The notes below the pieces were generated by a model that searched no databases, was not told the origin of the DNA, and saw only the letters and a program-made list of their open reading frames with translations. The translations under genes were made by a program, and so were the position numbers. 64,000 nucleotides of DNA from Akkermansia sp. RCC_12PD (GTDB lineage Bacteria > Verrucomicrobiota > Verrucomicrobiia > Verrucomicrobiales > Akkermansiaceae). The stretch is taken from contig NZ_CP143889.1 in assembly GCF_036417355.1 (NCBI RefSeq), positions 558,001-622,000 on the forward strand. Reading direction: 5' to 3'. Every line of letters starts with the position of its first letter. Position 1 is the first letter of the stretch. Shown piece by piece: positions 1-9,158 of this stretch.

Positions 1-28
1 TTGCCCGGATGATTTTATCCGGTACAAT
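1..28 (+). promoter_or_regulatory. Candidate thiE promoter
   Basis: A TTGCCC box (1-6) and a TACAAT box (23-28) are separated by 16 bases. The -10 box ends 8 bases before the thiE ATG, so transcription would begin at or just before the start codon. Read by eye. Confidence 0.5.
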
Positions 29-36
29 TCCCGTGC

Positions 37-681
37 ATGAACCGGATGGAACGCCTCACCGCCTGCCGCCTGTACGGCATTGTGGATTTGGGATACACGC
101 CTGAATATCAACTGATACATGTCACAAAAAAACTGCTGGAGGGAGGACTGGGCATTCTTCAGCTCAGGGCGAAGAACCACGCCCCGGAGCACATAGAGCG
201 CATGGGCCGCCAACTTGCCCCTCTGTGCCGGGAATACGGCTGTCTTTTCATCATCAACGACTATCCGGAAGTTGCCCGGAGCATCGGCGCGGACGGGGTG
301 CATCTGGGGCAGGAAGACGGGAAGCTGGAGGCCGCGCGGAGCCTGCTGGGGCCGGACGCCCTCATAGGCCGCTCCACCCACAGCCCGGAACAGGCGCTGG
401 GCGGCTTCCGGGAGGGGGCGGACTACATAGGATTCGGCCCCCTGTTTCCTACGGACACCAAGCCGGGGAGGCAGGCGATCGGCCTGGAGCACATTGCCGG
501 CATGCAGGCGCAGCTTCCGGAGGATTTTCCCGTCTTCTGCATCGGCGGCATCAATCAGGCAACTCTTCCTGCCGTTCTGGATGCCGGGGCGAGAAGGGCC
601 GTGATCGTTTCCTGGCTGCTTACGCATCCCGACATTACGGGAACTGTTGAGGCGGTGAGGAAACGGCTTGGAGAGATCTAA
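37..681 (+). CDS. thiE: Thiamine-phosphate synthase
   Basis: This 214-residue cytoplasmic TIM-barrel enzyme joins hydroxymethylpyrimidine diphosphate to thiazole phosphate, giving thiamine phosphate. Visible family motifs are the QLRAK substrate-binding segment near residue 48, a IINDYPEVA segment, GADGVHLGQED with its conserved Asp/Gly pattern, IGRSTHS, YIGFGPLFPTDTK (the phosphate-binding region) and the late CIGGIN motif. The length is normal for ThiE. No other thi gene lies in the window, so it is separated from the rest of the pathway here. A promoter-like pair sits directly in front of the ATG; an alternative ATG lies three codons downstream. The gene converges with the tetR-like gene, with only 8 bases between the stops. 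I am confident of the family; the exact start is less certain. Confidence 0.93.
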   Translation: MNRMERLTACRLYGIVDLGYTPEYQLIHVTKKLLEGGLGILQLRAKNHAPEHIERMGRQLAPLCREYGCLFIINDYPEVARSIGADGVHLGQEDGKLEAARSLLGPDALIGRSTHSPEQALGGFREGADYIGFGPLFPTDTKPGRQAIGLEHIAGMQAQLPEDFPVFCIGGINQATLPAVLDAGARRAVIVSWLLTHPDITGTVEAVRKRLGEI

Positions 682-689
682 AAAAGTTT

Positions 690-1361
690 TTATGCGTTCC
701 CCTCGCCATCCGGAGAAAGAGCCGGACGGGAAATGAGCAGCACGGCCGTATCCACGATCATTTTCAGGATACGGTCCTGGTCTTTCATCCAGGGTTCCTT
801 GTCGTGAAGATCGGGGCGCGTGGCGTATTTCCCCAGTGTGGCATGAAAAATGGAGCTCATGATATGAACATGCCAGGAAAGAGAGAGTTCATCTCCCCAA
901 GGACAAATCTGACGAACCCTCTCCGTCATTTCCCGGATGACCGGAGCGTAGAATTCACCATAGATTTTCTGAACGAGGCATTCCGGTTCCTGCGGCAGAC
1001 GCCACAGCAGACGCATATGGTCGGGGCCGCCCAGACTTTCGTCCAGAAGCATGCGGAAGGCAGGCTCAATGAATGCACGGGCATATGCCCTGAGGGACGG
1101 TTCCCTGTCCGCCTCCTTCAGCAACTTCATGCGCTCTTCCATCAAAGGTTCCGCATAATGGCGGAAGACGGAGAGATAAAGCCCTTCCTTGTTTTCAAAG
1201 TAATAGACGATGGAAGCCAGGTTTACCCCGGCCTCCGACGCTATGGCACGCATGGTCACGCCGTCAAAGCCACTATGAGCAAAGAGCTTTTGTGCGGCGC
1301 GAAGAATTTTGCCGCTGGTTTCCGCGGAACGGTCGGCCTGGGATTTACGGACTGCGGGCAT
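690..1361 (-). CDS. TetR/AcrR-family transcriptional regulator
   Basis: A 223-residue regulator with an N-terminal TetR helix-turn-helix (about residues 15-62). It shows the typical ILRAAQKLFAHSGFDGVTMR start, the recognition-helix region ASEAGVNLASIVYYFENKEGLY, and a helical C-terminal ligand or dimerisation domain that cannot be assigned a ligand. It lies 30 bases downstream of the thioredoxin-like gene on the same strand. It is therefore probably the last gene of the cytochrome-thioredoxin group and may regulate it, although gene order is the only support. No palindromic operator was recognised nearby. Confidence 0.85.
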   Translation of the reverse strand: MPAVRKSQADRSAETSGKILRAAQKLFAHSGFDGVTMRAIASEAGVNLASIVYYFENKEGLYLSVFRHYAEPLMEERMKLLKEADREPSLRAYARAFIEPAFRMLLDESLGGPDHMRLLWRLPQEPECLVQKIYGEFYAPVIREMTERVRQICPWGDELSLSWHVHIMSSIFHATLGKYATRPDLHDKEPWMKDQDRILKMIVDTAVLLISRPALSPDGEGNA

Positions 1362-1391
1362 CGTTTCAAAAACACGGGAAAGCTTTTACGC

Positions 1392-2132
1392 CTAGCGTGA
1401 GGGGCGTGAGGAGCCGGCAGCCTTCACCAGCTGCTCCATGTTCTGGGAGGACTGAATCACTTTCCCATCCTTGTCCATCAAAATCATCGTGGGAATGCCG
1501 CGCGGAGATACCTTTTTGGCCATTTCCGTCAAATCCTTCCGTAGCAGGACGGGCCACGGCATATTGTTGGCCGCAGCCCATTTCTGGGCAGCTTCCAGGT
1601 TCTGATCCAGATTGCACATGATGACTTCCACATCCGGGTTTTCCTTCACCACCTTGTTGTAGGATTCCACGCTGTGTGGAGCGTTCCGGCAGCACGGACC
1701 GCACCAGCTCGCGCTGAAATACAGGATGAAGTATTTGGCGTTCAGCTTGCCGTCCTTCTTCTTGAGCTTGCCGTCCTCCAGCATGTAGGTCTGCCCCTTC
1801 ATTTCCTTAGCCAGCGGGCCGGATGGCGTGGAAGACCATTCGGAAAGTGGTTTGCCTATAACGTCCTTGTGTTCCTCCAGCCATGTGCGGTCTTCATCCG
1901 AAAGTTTTTCCAGCGGCATGGTGATGGGCTTTTTGGCCGTGGTTACCAGCTTGACGGTTTTCATGTTCAGGGCTATGGGGCGCGCTTCCACCGTGGTGCC
2001 TGTAGACTTGTTCGTCCAGGTACGTAGGGAGGGATCCGCCGCGGAGTCCTGGGATTCCGCAAAACCGACGGAAGCGCCCAATAGGAACGCTCCCGCTAAT
2101 AGAGTCCGAATAGAAGGGGAATTTAAACACAT
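1392..2132 (-). CDS. Secreted thioredoxin-like protein with N-terminal SLA1-like domain
   Basis: A 246-residue exported protein. Residues 1-25 form a Sec signal peptide ending in GFAES. Residues of about 36-90 (RTWTNKSTGTTVEARPI to LSDEDRTWLEEH) match the small SHD1/SLA1-like beta domain often seen in Planctomycetota and Verrucomicrobiota periplasmic proteins. Residues of about 115-240 form a TlpA-like thioredoxin fold with a CGPC active site at 144-147 followed by an extra Cys148, and a cis-Pro segment RGIPTM. The expected role is reduction of periplasmic disulfides, possibly haem-ligating cysteines before c-type haem attachment. That link is inferred from the octahaem cytochrome gene 20 bases upstream on the same strand. 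Confidence 0.85.
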   Translation of the reverse strand: MCLNSPSIRTLLAGAFLLGASVGFAESQDSAADPSLRTWTNKSTGTTVEARPIALNMKTVKLVTTAKKPITMPLEKLSDEDRTWLEEHKDVIGKPLSEWSSTPSGPLAKEMKGQTYMLEDGKLKKKDGKLNAKYFILYFSASWCGPCCRNAPHSVESYNKVVKENPDVEVIMCNLDQNLEAAQKWAAANNMPWPVLLRKDLTEMAKKVSPRGIPTMILMDKDGKVIQSSQNMEQLVKAAGSSRPSR

Positions 2133-2151
2133 GACATTGATATACTACATC

Positions 2152-4431
2152 TTATTTTCCGTGTCGAGAAGCTGATTCCAGAATTTGCCTGGCCTGGGCG
2201 TGCCTCGGCTCGCGGCGCAGGGTTTCTGCGGCGGCGGCGGCGGCATCCCGGTAACGGCCGTTGCGGTACAGCATGACCGCCAGGGTGAAAGGAATATCCG
2301 GATTTTCCTTGTCCAGAGACGAACAGTTTTCCAGATCCTGAATCGCCTGTTCCAAATGCCCTACCTTTTCATTAAGCAGAGCCCGGTTGAACAGGGCGCG
2401 GATGAAGGCAGGCTCTATTTTCAGCGCCTCGTCAAAGGATTGGAGAGCTCCCGGCTCATCATTGTTCTCAATCTGGCCCAGGCCCAGCAGGTACCACAGG
2501 TTGGCGTCCCGGGGGGCCAGCCGCACTGCCTCCCTCATCTGTTCCTCGGCTTCCCGGCTGCGGCCCTGGGATGCCAGGAATACGGCGTAGTCCCGGTGCA
2601 CGACGGAGGAGGTGGCATCCCATTTCAACGCCTTGGCAAACCACTGCTCCGCCGCCTTGGCGTCTTTCCGGCTGATGGCGATCTGCGCCAGCTTCATGGC
2701 CCCGGAGGGCTGGTCCGCCTGGTGCAGTGCGGCGGCCGTCAGTTCCTTCATACCGGGGCTGCCTGACGGCAGGGAATCCCGGAGGGCCCATTCTGCCTGC
2801 AGGCGCACAACTTTGAGCGGGTCATTGAGAAGTTTTCCGGCAGAGGGGTTGTTGGCGCGGCCCATTACCTTGGCGGCGGCGGCACGGGTCAGGGCATCCG
2901 GATCGTTCACCGCTCCGGCAGCCAGTTCCTGCACGGCGGGTTCATGAGCCCAGGAGTCCATCAGGTCCAGCAGCGTGGCGCGCCATGCCCCCACTTCCTC
3001 CTTCCTGAAACATTCCATCAACAGGGGAAGAACATCCTCTTTGCCTTCATAGGCATGCTGCACGGCCCTGGTGCGGTCCCTGTATTTTCCCATTTTGGGG
3101 TCTGGCCCGTAATATTTTTTCACTGCTTCAGCAGCCCATTCATTGCTCTTGTCCCGGTGGCACATGGTACAGGCATTCGGGATGCCCAGTTCTACACTCA
3201 GCAGCGGGTCCGGAGAATTGAACGAATGGTCGCGGCGCGGGTCGCGCGCCATGTACAGGCTTTCCGGCATGTGGCATTCCACGCACCGCGCGCCCATGCT
3301 GGACTGCGGGCAGGGGGTATGTTTGGAGATATCAATGATGGGGGCCTTTACTCCGTTAACAGCCTCTCCCGTACCGTGGCACCTCATGCAGAGCGTATTG
3401 TCCTCCTGGGGAAGCTTGAGCGTACCGGTATGCGGGTCATGGCAGTCCAGACAGGTGACGCCCGCCTTGCCCATGCGGCTCAGGCGCAGCCCCGTTTCAC
3501 AATAGTCCTCGTCCCTCTGCATGCCGTTGGGCCAGAACACGCCGGGCTGGACGGGGAGCACCAGTTGAAAGTGGTCGTCAAAACGGTCGCCCACGGCAAA
3601 ATCATGATCGAATTCGTCACGCCGGGCATGGCAGGAAGCGCAGTTGTCGTGAATCTGCTGAGGAGTCAGCTTGTTCTTCGTGGAGATCATGCAGCCCGTT
3701 CCCGCCTCCGGCTTATCCAGCAGGGGGCCGTGGCACTGGATGCAGGTAACCCCGGGTTCCTTCCAAGTGGAGGCGTAGCGGTCCTTGACGGGATCATAAT
3801 TTTTATGAAACAGGGACATGTGGCACCAGGCGCACTGGGTGTTCCAGTTCATGCCACGGCCCGTCCAGTGGCCCCAGTCGCCAGGCTGGCGGACTTCCTT
3901 GCCGAAAATATCGAACCATTCCTTGCGGTTCACGTCCCATGCAGCACTGAGGGTATGGTAGCCGCCGTCCTTGGCGGGGACCAAGTACTGCACCAGCGGG
4001 ATGCGGCCCGTGGCCCATTCCGCCCGCCAGGAGGTGTTGGCCTGCTCGTCGTGAACCGTACGTCCCTGCCCGTCCGTGGAAAATTGGAGAACGCTGCCAT
4101 GGGCGCTCAGCTTCATGTTGTGGAAAGCCTCGGATTCCCACTGGTCACCCAGCTTGCGGAACGCCCAGGCATGGTCGGAACCGGCCCACTGCCTGAATTC
4201 CTTTTCATGGCAAGCGCCGCACTGCATGGAAACGGGAACTTCATTCTGGTCCCAGTGCTCGCTGCCGCCCGCAAATACGGCCGGCTGGGCGTCGGCAGCC
4301 GCCCGCCTTTCCATCCATGCCTTCATCATGGTCCCCAGCCCCACGAGCGCTCCCAACACGACAATAAGAACCACCCATTTTTTCACGGACGGTTTTCTGC
4401 TGGAAACACGGGAAGGTTCAGGTTCGGACAT
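2152..4431 (-). CDS. Octahaem c-type cytochrome with C-terminal TPRs
   Basis: A 759-residue periplasmic protein anchored by one N-terminal transmembrane helix (about residues 19-36). Eight CXXCH haem-binding motifs start at residues of about 71, 200, 230, 264, 327, 348, 383 and 421. The arrangement resembles cytochrome c554/hydroxylamine-oxidoreductase-like electron-transfer proteins. After residue 440 there is a helical repeat region, and residues of about 590-750 contain TPR units (for example the ALKWDATSSVVHRDYAVFLASQG and ANLWYLLGLGQIENN regions). All haem motifs are the standard form; no CXXCK active-site haem was seen, so NrfA-type nitrite reductase is unlikely. The redox partner and substrate are unknown. 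A consensus TATAAT on the minus strand (4452-4457) lies 20 bases before the ATG without a clear -35 box. It leads a probable operon with the thioredoxin-like and TetR genes. Confidence 0.88.
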   Translation of the reverse strand: MSEPEPSRVSSRKPSVKKWVVLIVVLGALVGLGTMMKAWMERRAAADAQPAVFAGGSEHWDQNEVPVSMQCGACHEKEFRQWAGSDHAWAFRKLGDQWESEAFHNMKLSAHGSVLQFSTDGQGRTVHDEQANTSWRAEWATGRIPLVQYLVPAKDGGYHTLSAAWDVNRKEWFDIFGKEVRQPGDWGHWTGRGMNWNTQCAWCHMSLFHKNYDPVKDRYASTWKEPGVTCIQCHGPLLDKPEAGTGCMISTKNKLTPQQIHDNCASCHARRDEFDHDFAVGDRFDDHFQLVLPVQPGVFWPNGMQRDEDYCETGLRLSRMGKAGVTCLDCHDPHTGTLKLPQEDNTLCMRCHGTGEAVNGVKAPIIDISKHTPCPQSSMGARCVECHMPESLYMARDPRRDHSFNSPDPLLSVELGIPNACTMCHRDKSNEWAAEAVKKYYGPDPKMGKYRDRTRAVQHAYEGKEDVLPLLMECFRKEEVGAWRATLLDLMDSWAHEPAVQELAAGAVNDPDALTRAAAAKVMGRANNPSAGKLLNDPLKVVRLQAEWALRDSLPSGSPGMKELTAAALHQADQPSGAMKLAQIAISRKDAKAAEQWFAKALKWDATSSVVHRDYAVFLASQGRSREAEEQMREAVRLAPRDANLWYLLGLGQIENNDEPGALQSFDEALKIEPAFIRALFNRALLNEKVGHLEQAIQDLENCSSLDKENPDIPFTLAVMLYRNGRYRDAAAAAAETLRREPRHAQARQILESASRHGK

Positions 4432-4522
4432 GGCGGGGAATATCTTGCCACATTATAGGCCCCCCTCCAAGGAACTTTTACGCAAAGTCCCCCGGAAACC
4501 CTGAGAAAGTGACGGAGAACGG

Positions 4523-5848
4523 CTATTCCTCGTCTTCCAGCGCCTCTTCCCGCATCAACGGGGTAATCCGGGTGACGATGCACCTCTCCACCCCACCGTT
4601 GTCCGTCCGGGTCACCTTGAATTCCAAACCGAGGTAACCGACAATATCGCCTTCCCGCGCCGGAGCCTGGAGCAGGTTGAGGACCAGACCGCCCACGGTG
4701 TCTATTTCCTCATTCTGCAAGTCCATGTCCAGGGCCTCGCCCAGTTCGCCGATGCGGGCCAGCCCGGACACGTCGCAGGAAAATCCCACGGCATCCGGCG
4801 GCAGATCCGTCAACACGCGAATGCGGCCGCGGTCCCAGCCCATTACCTCGGAAAATACATCCGTCAGGGTGAGCAGGCCAGAGGTGCCGCCGTGCTCGTC
4901 CAGAATAATGGCCAGCCGCACGTTATCCCCCCGCATGATTTCCACTACATTGTCAAATTTGACGGTCTTGGGAACCTTCGGAATGGAATGAATGTATGCG
5001 GCACCCAAAGATTCTCCACGGAGCATGATCCGGAACAGGTCGCGGGCATGAACCATCCCGACCACATGGTCCAGGTCTCCGCGGTAAACGGGGTAGCGCG
5101 TGCGGCGCGTGCGGCGCACGATTTCCCGGATCTGCTCATGGTCCGCTCCTTCCGGAATGGCGTCAATCCGGACGCGCGGCGTCATCACCTGGTGCACGTA
5201 TAAATCATCCAGGTCAAACAGGCAGTCCATGATACGTCCGGATTCTTCCGGCAGGGCGCCGTTTTCATGGCTTTCCTCAATGATGTACTGGAGTTCCTCC
5301 GCGGAATGGTAGTGTGATTTGGATTCATTCCTGTCCACTCCCAGAAGACCCAGGAAGAAATTGCCCAGCATGTTCATGCCCACCACAAGGGGATACAGGC
5401 AGAGCTGAATGACATACATGGGCATGGTGATGATGAGGCAAAGCTTCGTGGCGTATTGAAGAGCCAGGGCCTTGGGCACCATTTCCCCCAGAACAATGTG
5501 CAGATACGTCAGCATTCCCACGGACAGGACACTGGCCGCGCCGTGCGCCACCAGCCAGGAGGCCCAACCGTACTGGGCCAGCCATTCCTGAATCCATACG
5601 GCCATGGTGTGCTCCCCGTACATGCCCAGCCCCAGGCTGGCGAACGTAATGCCGAGCTGGGCCGTGGCAATGTAACGGTCCTGGAGCCTGGGTGTTTTCA
5701 GCACCTGGGTGATGTGGCGCGCCACCATGTTGCCGGAGGCCGCCATCTGCTCCAGGGACGCACGGGGCGCGCCGAGCAGGGCGAATTCCGCGGCCACGAA
5801 CAGGCCGTTAAGGATAATCAGCAGCAAAATGATGAGAATCGTCATCAT
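4523..5848 (-). CDS. CNNM/CorC-type hemolysin-family membrane protein (second of pair)
   Basis: A 441-residue inner-membrane protein with the usual three parts: an N-terminal DUF21/CNNM transmembrane domain (about 1-190, beginning with a hydrophobic helix and an AEFALLGAPR segment), a pair of CBS domains (about 205-325, with the VHQVMTPR and YPVYRGD segments), and a C-terminal CorC/HlyC domain (about 340-430). Family members are linked to Mg2+/Co2+ efflux or metal resistance; the historical name hemolysin is not a function claim. Its ATG overlaps the TGA of the upstream paralogue by 4 bases (ATGA), so the two are translationally coupled and may form a heterodimer. Confidence 0.9.
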   Translation of the reverse strand: MMTILIILLLIILNGLFVAAEFALLGAPRASLEQMAASGNMVARHITQVLKTPRLQDRYIATAQLGITFASLGLGMYGEHTMAVWIQEWLAQYGWASWLVAHGAASVLSVGMLTYLHIVLGEMVPKALALQYATKLCLIITMPMYVIQLCLYPLVVGMNMLGNFFLGLLGVDRNESKSHYHSAEELQYIIEESHENGALPEESGRIMDCLFDLDDLYVHQVMTPRVRIDAIPEGADHEQIREIVRRTRRTRYPVYRGDLDHVVGMVHARDLFRIMLRGESLGAAYIHSIPKVPKTVKFDNVVEIMRGDNVRLAIILDEHGGTSGLLTLTDVFSEVMGWDRGRIRVLTDLPPDAVGFSCDVSGLARIGELGEALDMDLQNEEIDTVGGLVLNLLQAPAREGDIVGYLGLEFKVTRTDNGGVERCIVTRITPLMREEALEDEE

Positions 5849-7182
5849 ATGCTCACCCCACTTTCCATGGCAGGTTTATCATCCTCCTTTTTTTCAGGAG
5901 GAAGCAACAGGACGGAAGATACGCGGTTGTGGTCCATTTTCTCCACCACCAGCACGCGTCCGGCAATAATCAGGCGGTCTCCTTCCTTAGGGATGCAGGA
6001 CATGTGCTTGATCACACAGCCGCCCACCGTCGTGGCTCCGTTCATCAGGAAGGGAACCAGGCATTCCGCTTTGTGGGCGCGCATCATGCCGGGAATTCTG
6101 ACGGAGCCGTCAGGCAGGTATTCCACTTTTTCACCGGAGCGGATAAATTCATCGTCGATGTCGCCCACCATTTCACCCAGCAGGCGCTCCAGAGTCACCA
6201 GTCCTACGAATTTTCCGTATTCATTCAGTACGAAGGCTTCCTTGGCCTTTTCCTCGCGCAACTGAGACATAAGCATTTCCACTGTCTGCATTTCCATCAC
6301 GCACGGAACCTGGCGCAGCATGGAGCGCAAGGGGGGAAGAACGCCTTTTTCCGTGTAAGCGGCCACCATGTCCTTGATGTGCAGCATGCCGATCACGGAT
6401 TCGCGGTTACCCTCATACACAGGGATATGGGTGTGGGGCCTGCCGGAAATCATGTCCAGGATATCCTCCTGCGTAGCGTCTACATCCAGGCAGACCAACT
6501 GGAAACGTGGAATCATGATCTGTTCCACGGTGCGTTCCGCCAGGGAGAGCGCACTGTGCAGCCGTTCGTGCTCGTCCTCCTCCAGCATGCCTCCCTCATG
6601 ACTTTCATCCAGCAACATGTTGATCTCCTGCTGGGAGTGGACGTGCTGGTGCCCGCCCGGCGGCAATTTGAAAAGCTTGAGCAGCAGCAGGCCGCTCCCG
6701 TTCAGAAAATCAATGAACCACGCGCAGAAAGTGAGCGTCCAGCGCATGGGGTAATACGTGTACAGGGCCGCCTGCCGCGGAAACTGGAGAGCCAGCGACT
6801 TGGGCATCAATTCTCCCAGAATCACCTGAAACACCGTCAATCCCACCAGAACGACCAAGGCGGAAACGGAGGCGGCCATCACGGAGTCCATTCCGCCAAA
6901 CCGCTCAAATAACGGAAGCAGGTAGGAAGACAATTGTACCTGCCCGTACGCACCAAGAATCAGACTGGAAATGGTAATGCCGAACTGGCAGGCCGCAATG
7001 TAGCGGTCAAGCTCGCGGGTATTCTCCAGGATTTTCAGCAAATGCGCGGCCACCTTGCTGCCGCCCTCCGCCATTTCCCGGATCATGTTGCGGCGCACGC
7101 TCACGGCGGCGAACTCTGCGGCAACGTAAAAGGCGTTGACCAGAATCAAAAGGAGAATAACAAAAATGATGAAAAGAATCAT
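5845..7182 (-). CDS. CNNM/CorC-type hemolysin-family membrane protein (first of pair)
   Basis: A 445-residue paralogue of the protein encoded next to it, with the same order of domains: DUF21/CNNM membrane domain (about 1-190, AEFAAVSVRR after the first helix), CBS pair (about 205-335, with VEQIMIPR and HIPVYEGN) and CorC/HlyC domain (about 350-430, with DEFIRSGEKVEYLPDGSVRI). Probably involved in divalent-cation homeostasis at the inner membrane. It is first in a two-gene operon and has a strong promoter upstream (TTGACA, 16 bases, TATGAT), about 40 bases from the ATG. Confidence 0.9.
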   Translation of the reverse strand: MILFIIFVILLLILVNAFYVAAEFAAVSVRRNMIREMAEGGSKVAAHLLKILENTRELDRYIAACQFGITISSLILGAYGQVQLSSYLLPLFERFGGMDSVMAASVSALVVLVGLTVFQVILGELMPKSLALQFPRQAALYTYYPMRWTLTFCAWFIDFLNGSGLLLLKLFKLPPGGHQHVHSQQEINMLLDESHEGGMLEEDEHERLHSALSLAERTVEQIMIPRFQLVCLDVDATQEDILDMISGRPHTHIPVYEGNRESVIGMLHIKDMVAAYTEKGVLPPLRSMLRQVPCVMEMQTVEMLMSQLREEKAKEAFVLNEYGKFVGLVTLERLLGEMVGDIDDEFIRSGEKVEYLPDGSVRIPGMMRAHKAECLVPFLMNGATTVGGCVIKHMSCIPKEGDRLIIAGRVLVVEKMDHNRVSSVLLLPPEKKEDDKPAMESGVSI

Positions 7183-7221
7183 GAATTCCTGGGGTGTCCG
7201 TAAAACGCAACGGGCATCCGC

Positions 7222-7249
7222 ATCATAGAAACCGCAAAAGGCCTGTCAA
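7222..7249 (-). promoter_or_regulatory. Promoter of the CNNM/CorC pair
   Basis: On the minus strand TTGACA (7244-7249) and TATGAT (7222-7227) are 16 bases apart, close to the sigma70 consensus, with the ATG 39 bases downstream of the -10 box. Confidence 0.65.
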
Positions 7250-7370
7250 GATTTCCCTGCATAAATTTACGCCATGAAAAAGCCTTTTCCGCCGTGCCCA
7301 TTCAAGGTTCTTCCATCTGCCACGGATGGCCCACCCCACTGCAATGCTTCCCGTTTTCCGCGGTATTCCG

Positions 7371-7913
7371 TTAATTCTGTTTCAGTTCAAAAGTGACTTC
7401 CACGTCCCCGGAACCAAGAGCCCCGGCAAGCCCGGCGGCATTATCGATGCGTCCCAGCCGCGTATAGTTGTAGGATGTGGAAAAAGTCTTGTAGAAGAGA
7501 ACCAGTCCCCCGGCACCCCACAACATCAAATCCCCCTCATGCACGATTCCCGGATTGGCCGCGGCAACGGGCAGGGGCCGTGACAGGCGGTAAAATTTTT
7601 CGTTTCCGTTGACGTCCTCCATCTTGAGCGTCAAAGGCAGCAGCGCCTGGAATGCGGCAGCGGCAGCGTTATCTGAAAGGGTGGCCGTAAATGTTGAGGA
7701 GCCAACGGTTATTTTGATCACGTTGTTCATGGGTTTGTTGTTTTGCGGGTGAGGGCCGGCAGCCATATCACTGTGGGGAGCATCGGCCCCGGAATGTCCG
7801 GCGGTTCCTTCCACATCACAGGATGCCATGCAGAACAGAAGCGCCAAAACGGAAAAAGAGTTTCTTATTCCCGCCGTTCTCCGGGAGAAGTGTATTTTTT
7901 TCATATTCGTCAT
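7371..7913 (-). CDS. Cyclophilin-like-fold lipoprotein
   Basis: A 180-residue protein. The N-terminus has a basic stretch and hydrophobic core ending in CMASC, a lipobox-like cleavage site, so it is probably a lipoprotein. An alternative ATG lies three codons in (7904). From about residue 63 onward it matches small cyclophilin-like-fold proteins: a MNNVIKITVGSSTFTATLSDN strand pair, GDLMLWGAGGLVLFYKTF, then YTRLGRIDN and a closing EVTFELKQN strand. Peptidyl-prolyl isomerase activity is not established for this family. It follows the DUF418 gene by 3 bases and is last in the DUF3737-MFS-DUF418 group. Such proteins often sit beside AraC regulators and hydrolases, as here, but the function is unknown. 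Confidence 0.8.
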   Translation of the reverse strand: MTNMKKIHFSRRTAGIRNSFSVLALLFCMASCDVEGTAGHSGADAPHSDMAAGPHPQNNKPMNNVIKITVGSSTFTATLSDNAAAAAFQALLPLTLKMEDVNGNEKFYRLSRPLPVAAANPGIVHEGDLMLWGAGGLVLFYKTFSTSYNYTRLGRIDNAAGLAGALGSGDVEVTFELKQN

Positions 7914-7916
7914 GGT

Positions 7917-9149
7917 TTATTTAAGGAGCGGGAGCCATTTTCCGTAAGTCAGCATCCGCCATATCCATTCCAGAGGACCGAACAGACAATAATGCAGCCA
8001 GATGCGGCTGAATACCGTCTCACAGAGATAGACGCCGGCCGCCACCAGCATGACGGCAGAAAGCCCGGTATCCGCACCAAAGCCAAAGCCGATGCCATAA
8101 AAAATAATCATCCCCAGCACGGACTGTCCGATGTAATTGGTCAGAGCCATTTGCCCCGGAGCCGCCAGCATTTTGAATATCCGGCATTCCCTGTGATGGA
8201 GGTACCACAGGCTGACGGACGCCATATATGCCAGCCCCACAGGGAAAACCCCAAACGTGTACAAGGCCGAATGGGCCGTCATGCCCCACGGGTGGCCGTT
8301 CAAAGAGCTCCACGCATAGAATACAGAGACGGGAAGTCCGATCGCAAAGCCGTACATGGATACTTTTTTCAAGAGCTTTTTGTTGCCTTCCAGCTTGGCA
8401 TACAGGCGGTTTCTGCCAACGTAGAATCCCAGCAGGAACAATCCCATCACCTTAAAGAAACGGTTGCCGTCAATGAATTCCTGCATTCTGACGAAGGCCC
8501 CCTGCACCAGGAATTTGAAAACGTCCGTGTAGCTTGCGGCATCCCTCAGCCAGAAGGCGAAGTTGTCTTCCGTAATGCCATATTTTGCACAGAAATACTG
8601 CTGCATGCGGACGGCCAGGGCGGATGGGTCCATGCCGAAGACGGCTCTCGCGGCATCCGCCGCTATGGGGACCAGCAGCAGGAACGCGGAAGCAAGGAGC
8701 AGCCCCTTGTTGGAGACATTCCGGAAGAGAGGCAGAAGCAGGCCCAGCAGGGCATAAAGCATCAGGATGTCACCGCTCCAAAGGAACATCAGGTGCAGGA
8801 AGCCGATGACCAGCAGGATTCCCATCCTCCGATAGAAGATGCGGAGCCCGTCCGCATGCCTCCGCATGGCGTTGGAGATGATGATTGAAAATCCTATCCC
8901 GAAGAGGAGTGAAAACATGGTGTAGAATTTTCCGTCTATCAGGATGTACTGGATGTATTTGATGATCCTGTCGATTCCAGCTGTGGGCATTGCCGACACG
9001 GCGTCGCTTTTCAGAAAGGTATAGAGGGAGAATTCCGGGAAGTTGGCCAGGCATATCCCGAAGAGCGCCAGTCCCCTTAAAGCATCAAGGATGATATGGC
9101 GTTCTTTCGAACGGACCGGGTCAATGTGTTCTGAAGGATGGTTGTTCAT
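7917..9149 (-). CDS. DUF418 (YeiB-like) integral membrane protein
   Basis: A 410-residue polytopic membrane protein. The start (IILDALRGLALFGICLANFPEFS) is the typical heparan-N-acetyltransferase-like/acyltransferase-like first helix, and the C-terminal half carries the DUF418 signature around NYIGQSVLGMIIFYGIGFGFG and the late GPLEWIWRMLTYGKW segment. About ten hydrophobic helices are visible. The biochemical role is unknown; the fold suggests transfer of an acyl group across the membrane. It is 9 bases downstream of the MFS exporter gene and 3 bases upstream of the cyclophilin-like lipoprotein, so the three are co-transcribed. Confidence 0.88.
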   Translation of the reverse strand: MNNHPSEHIDPVRSKERHIILDALRGLALFGICLANFPEFSLYTFLKSDAVSAMPTAGIDRIIKYIQYILIDGKFYTMFSLLFGIGFSIIISNAMRRHADGLRIFYRRMGILLVIGFLHLMFLWSGDILMLYALLGLLLPLFRNVSNKGLLLASAFLLLVPIAADAARAVFGMDPSALAVRMQQYFCAKYGITEDNFAFWLRDAASYTDVFKFLVQGAFVRMQEFIDGNRFFKVMGLFLLGFYVGRNRLYAKLEGNKKLLKKVSMYGFAIGLPVSVFYAWSSLNGHPWGMTAHSALYTFGVFPVGLAYMASVSLWYLHHRECRIFKMLAAPGQMALTNYIGQSVLGMIIFYGIGFGFGADTGLSAVMLVAAGVYLCETVFSRIWLHYCLFGPLEWIWRMLTYGKWLPLLK

Positions 9150-9158
9150 GGTTGTTTT

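Noticed and set aside
2944-4458. A 504-codon plus-strand frame opposite the cytochrome
   Set aside because: The minus-strand frame carries eight CXXCH motifs and TPRs; the opposite frame is a shadow.
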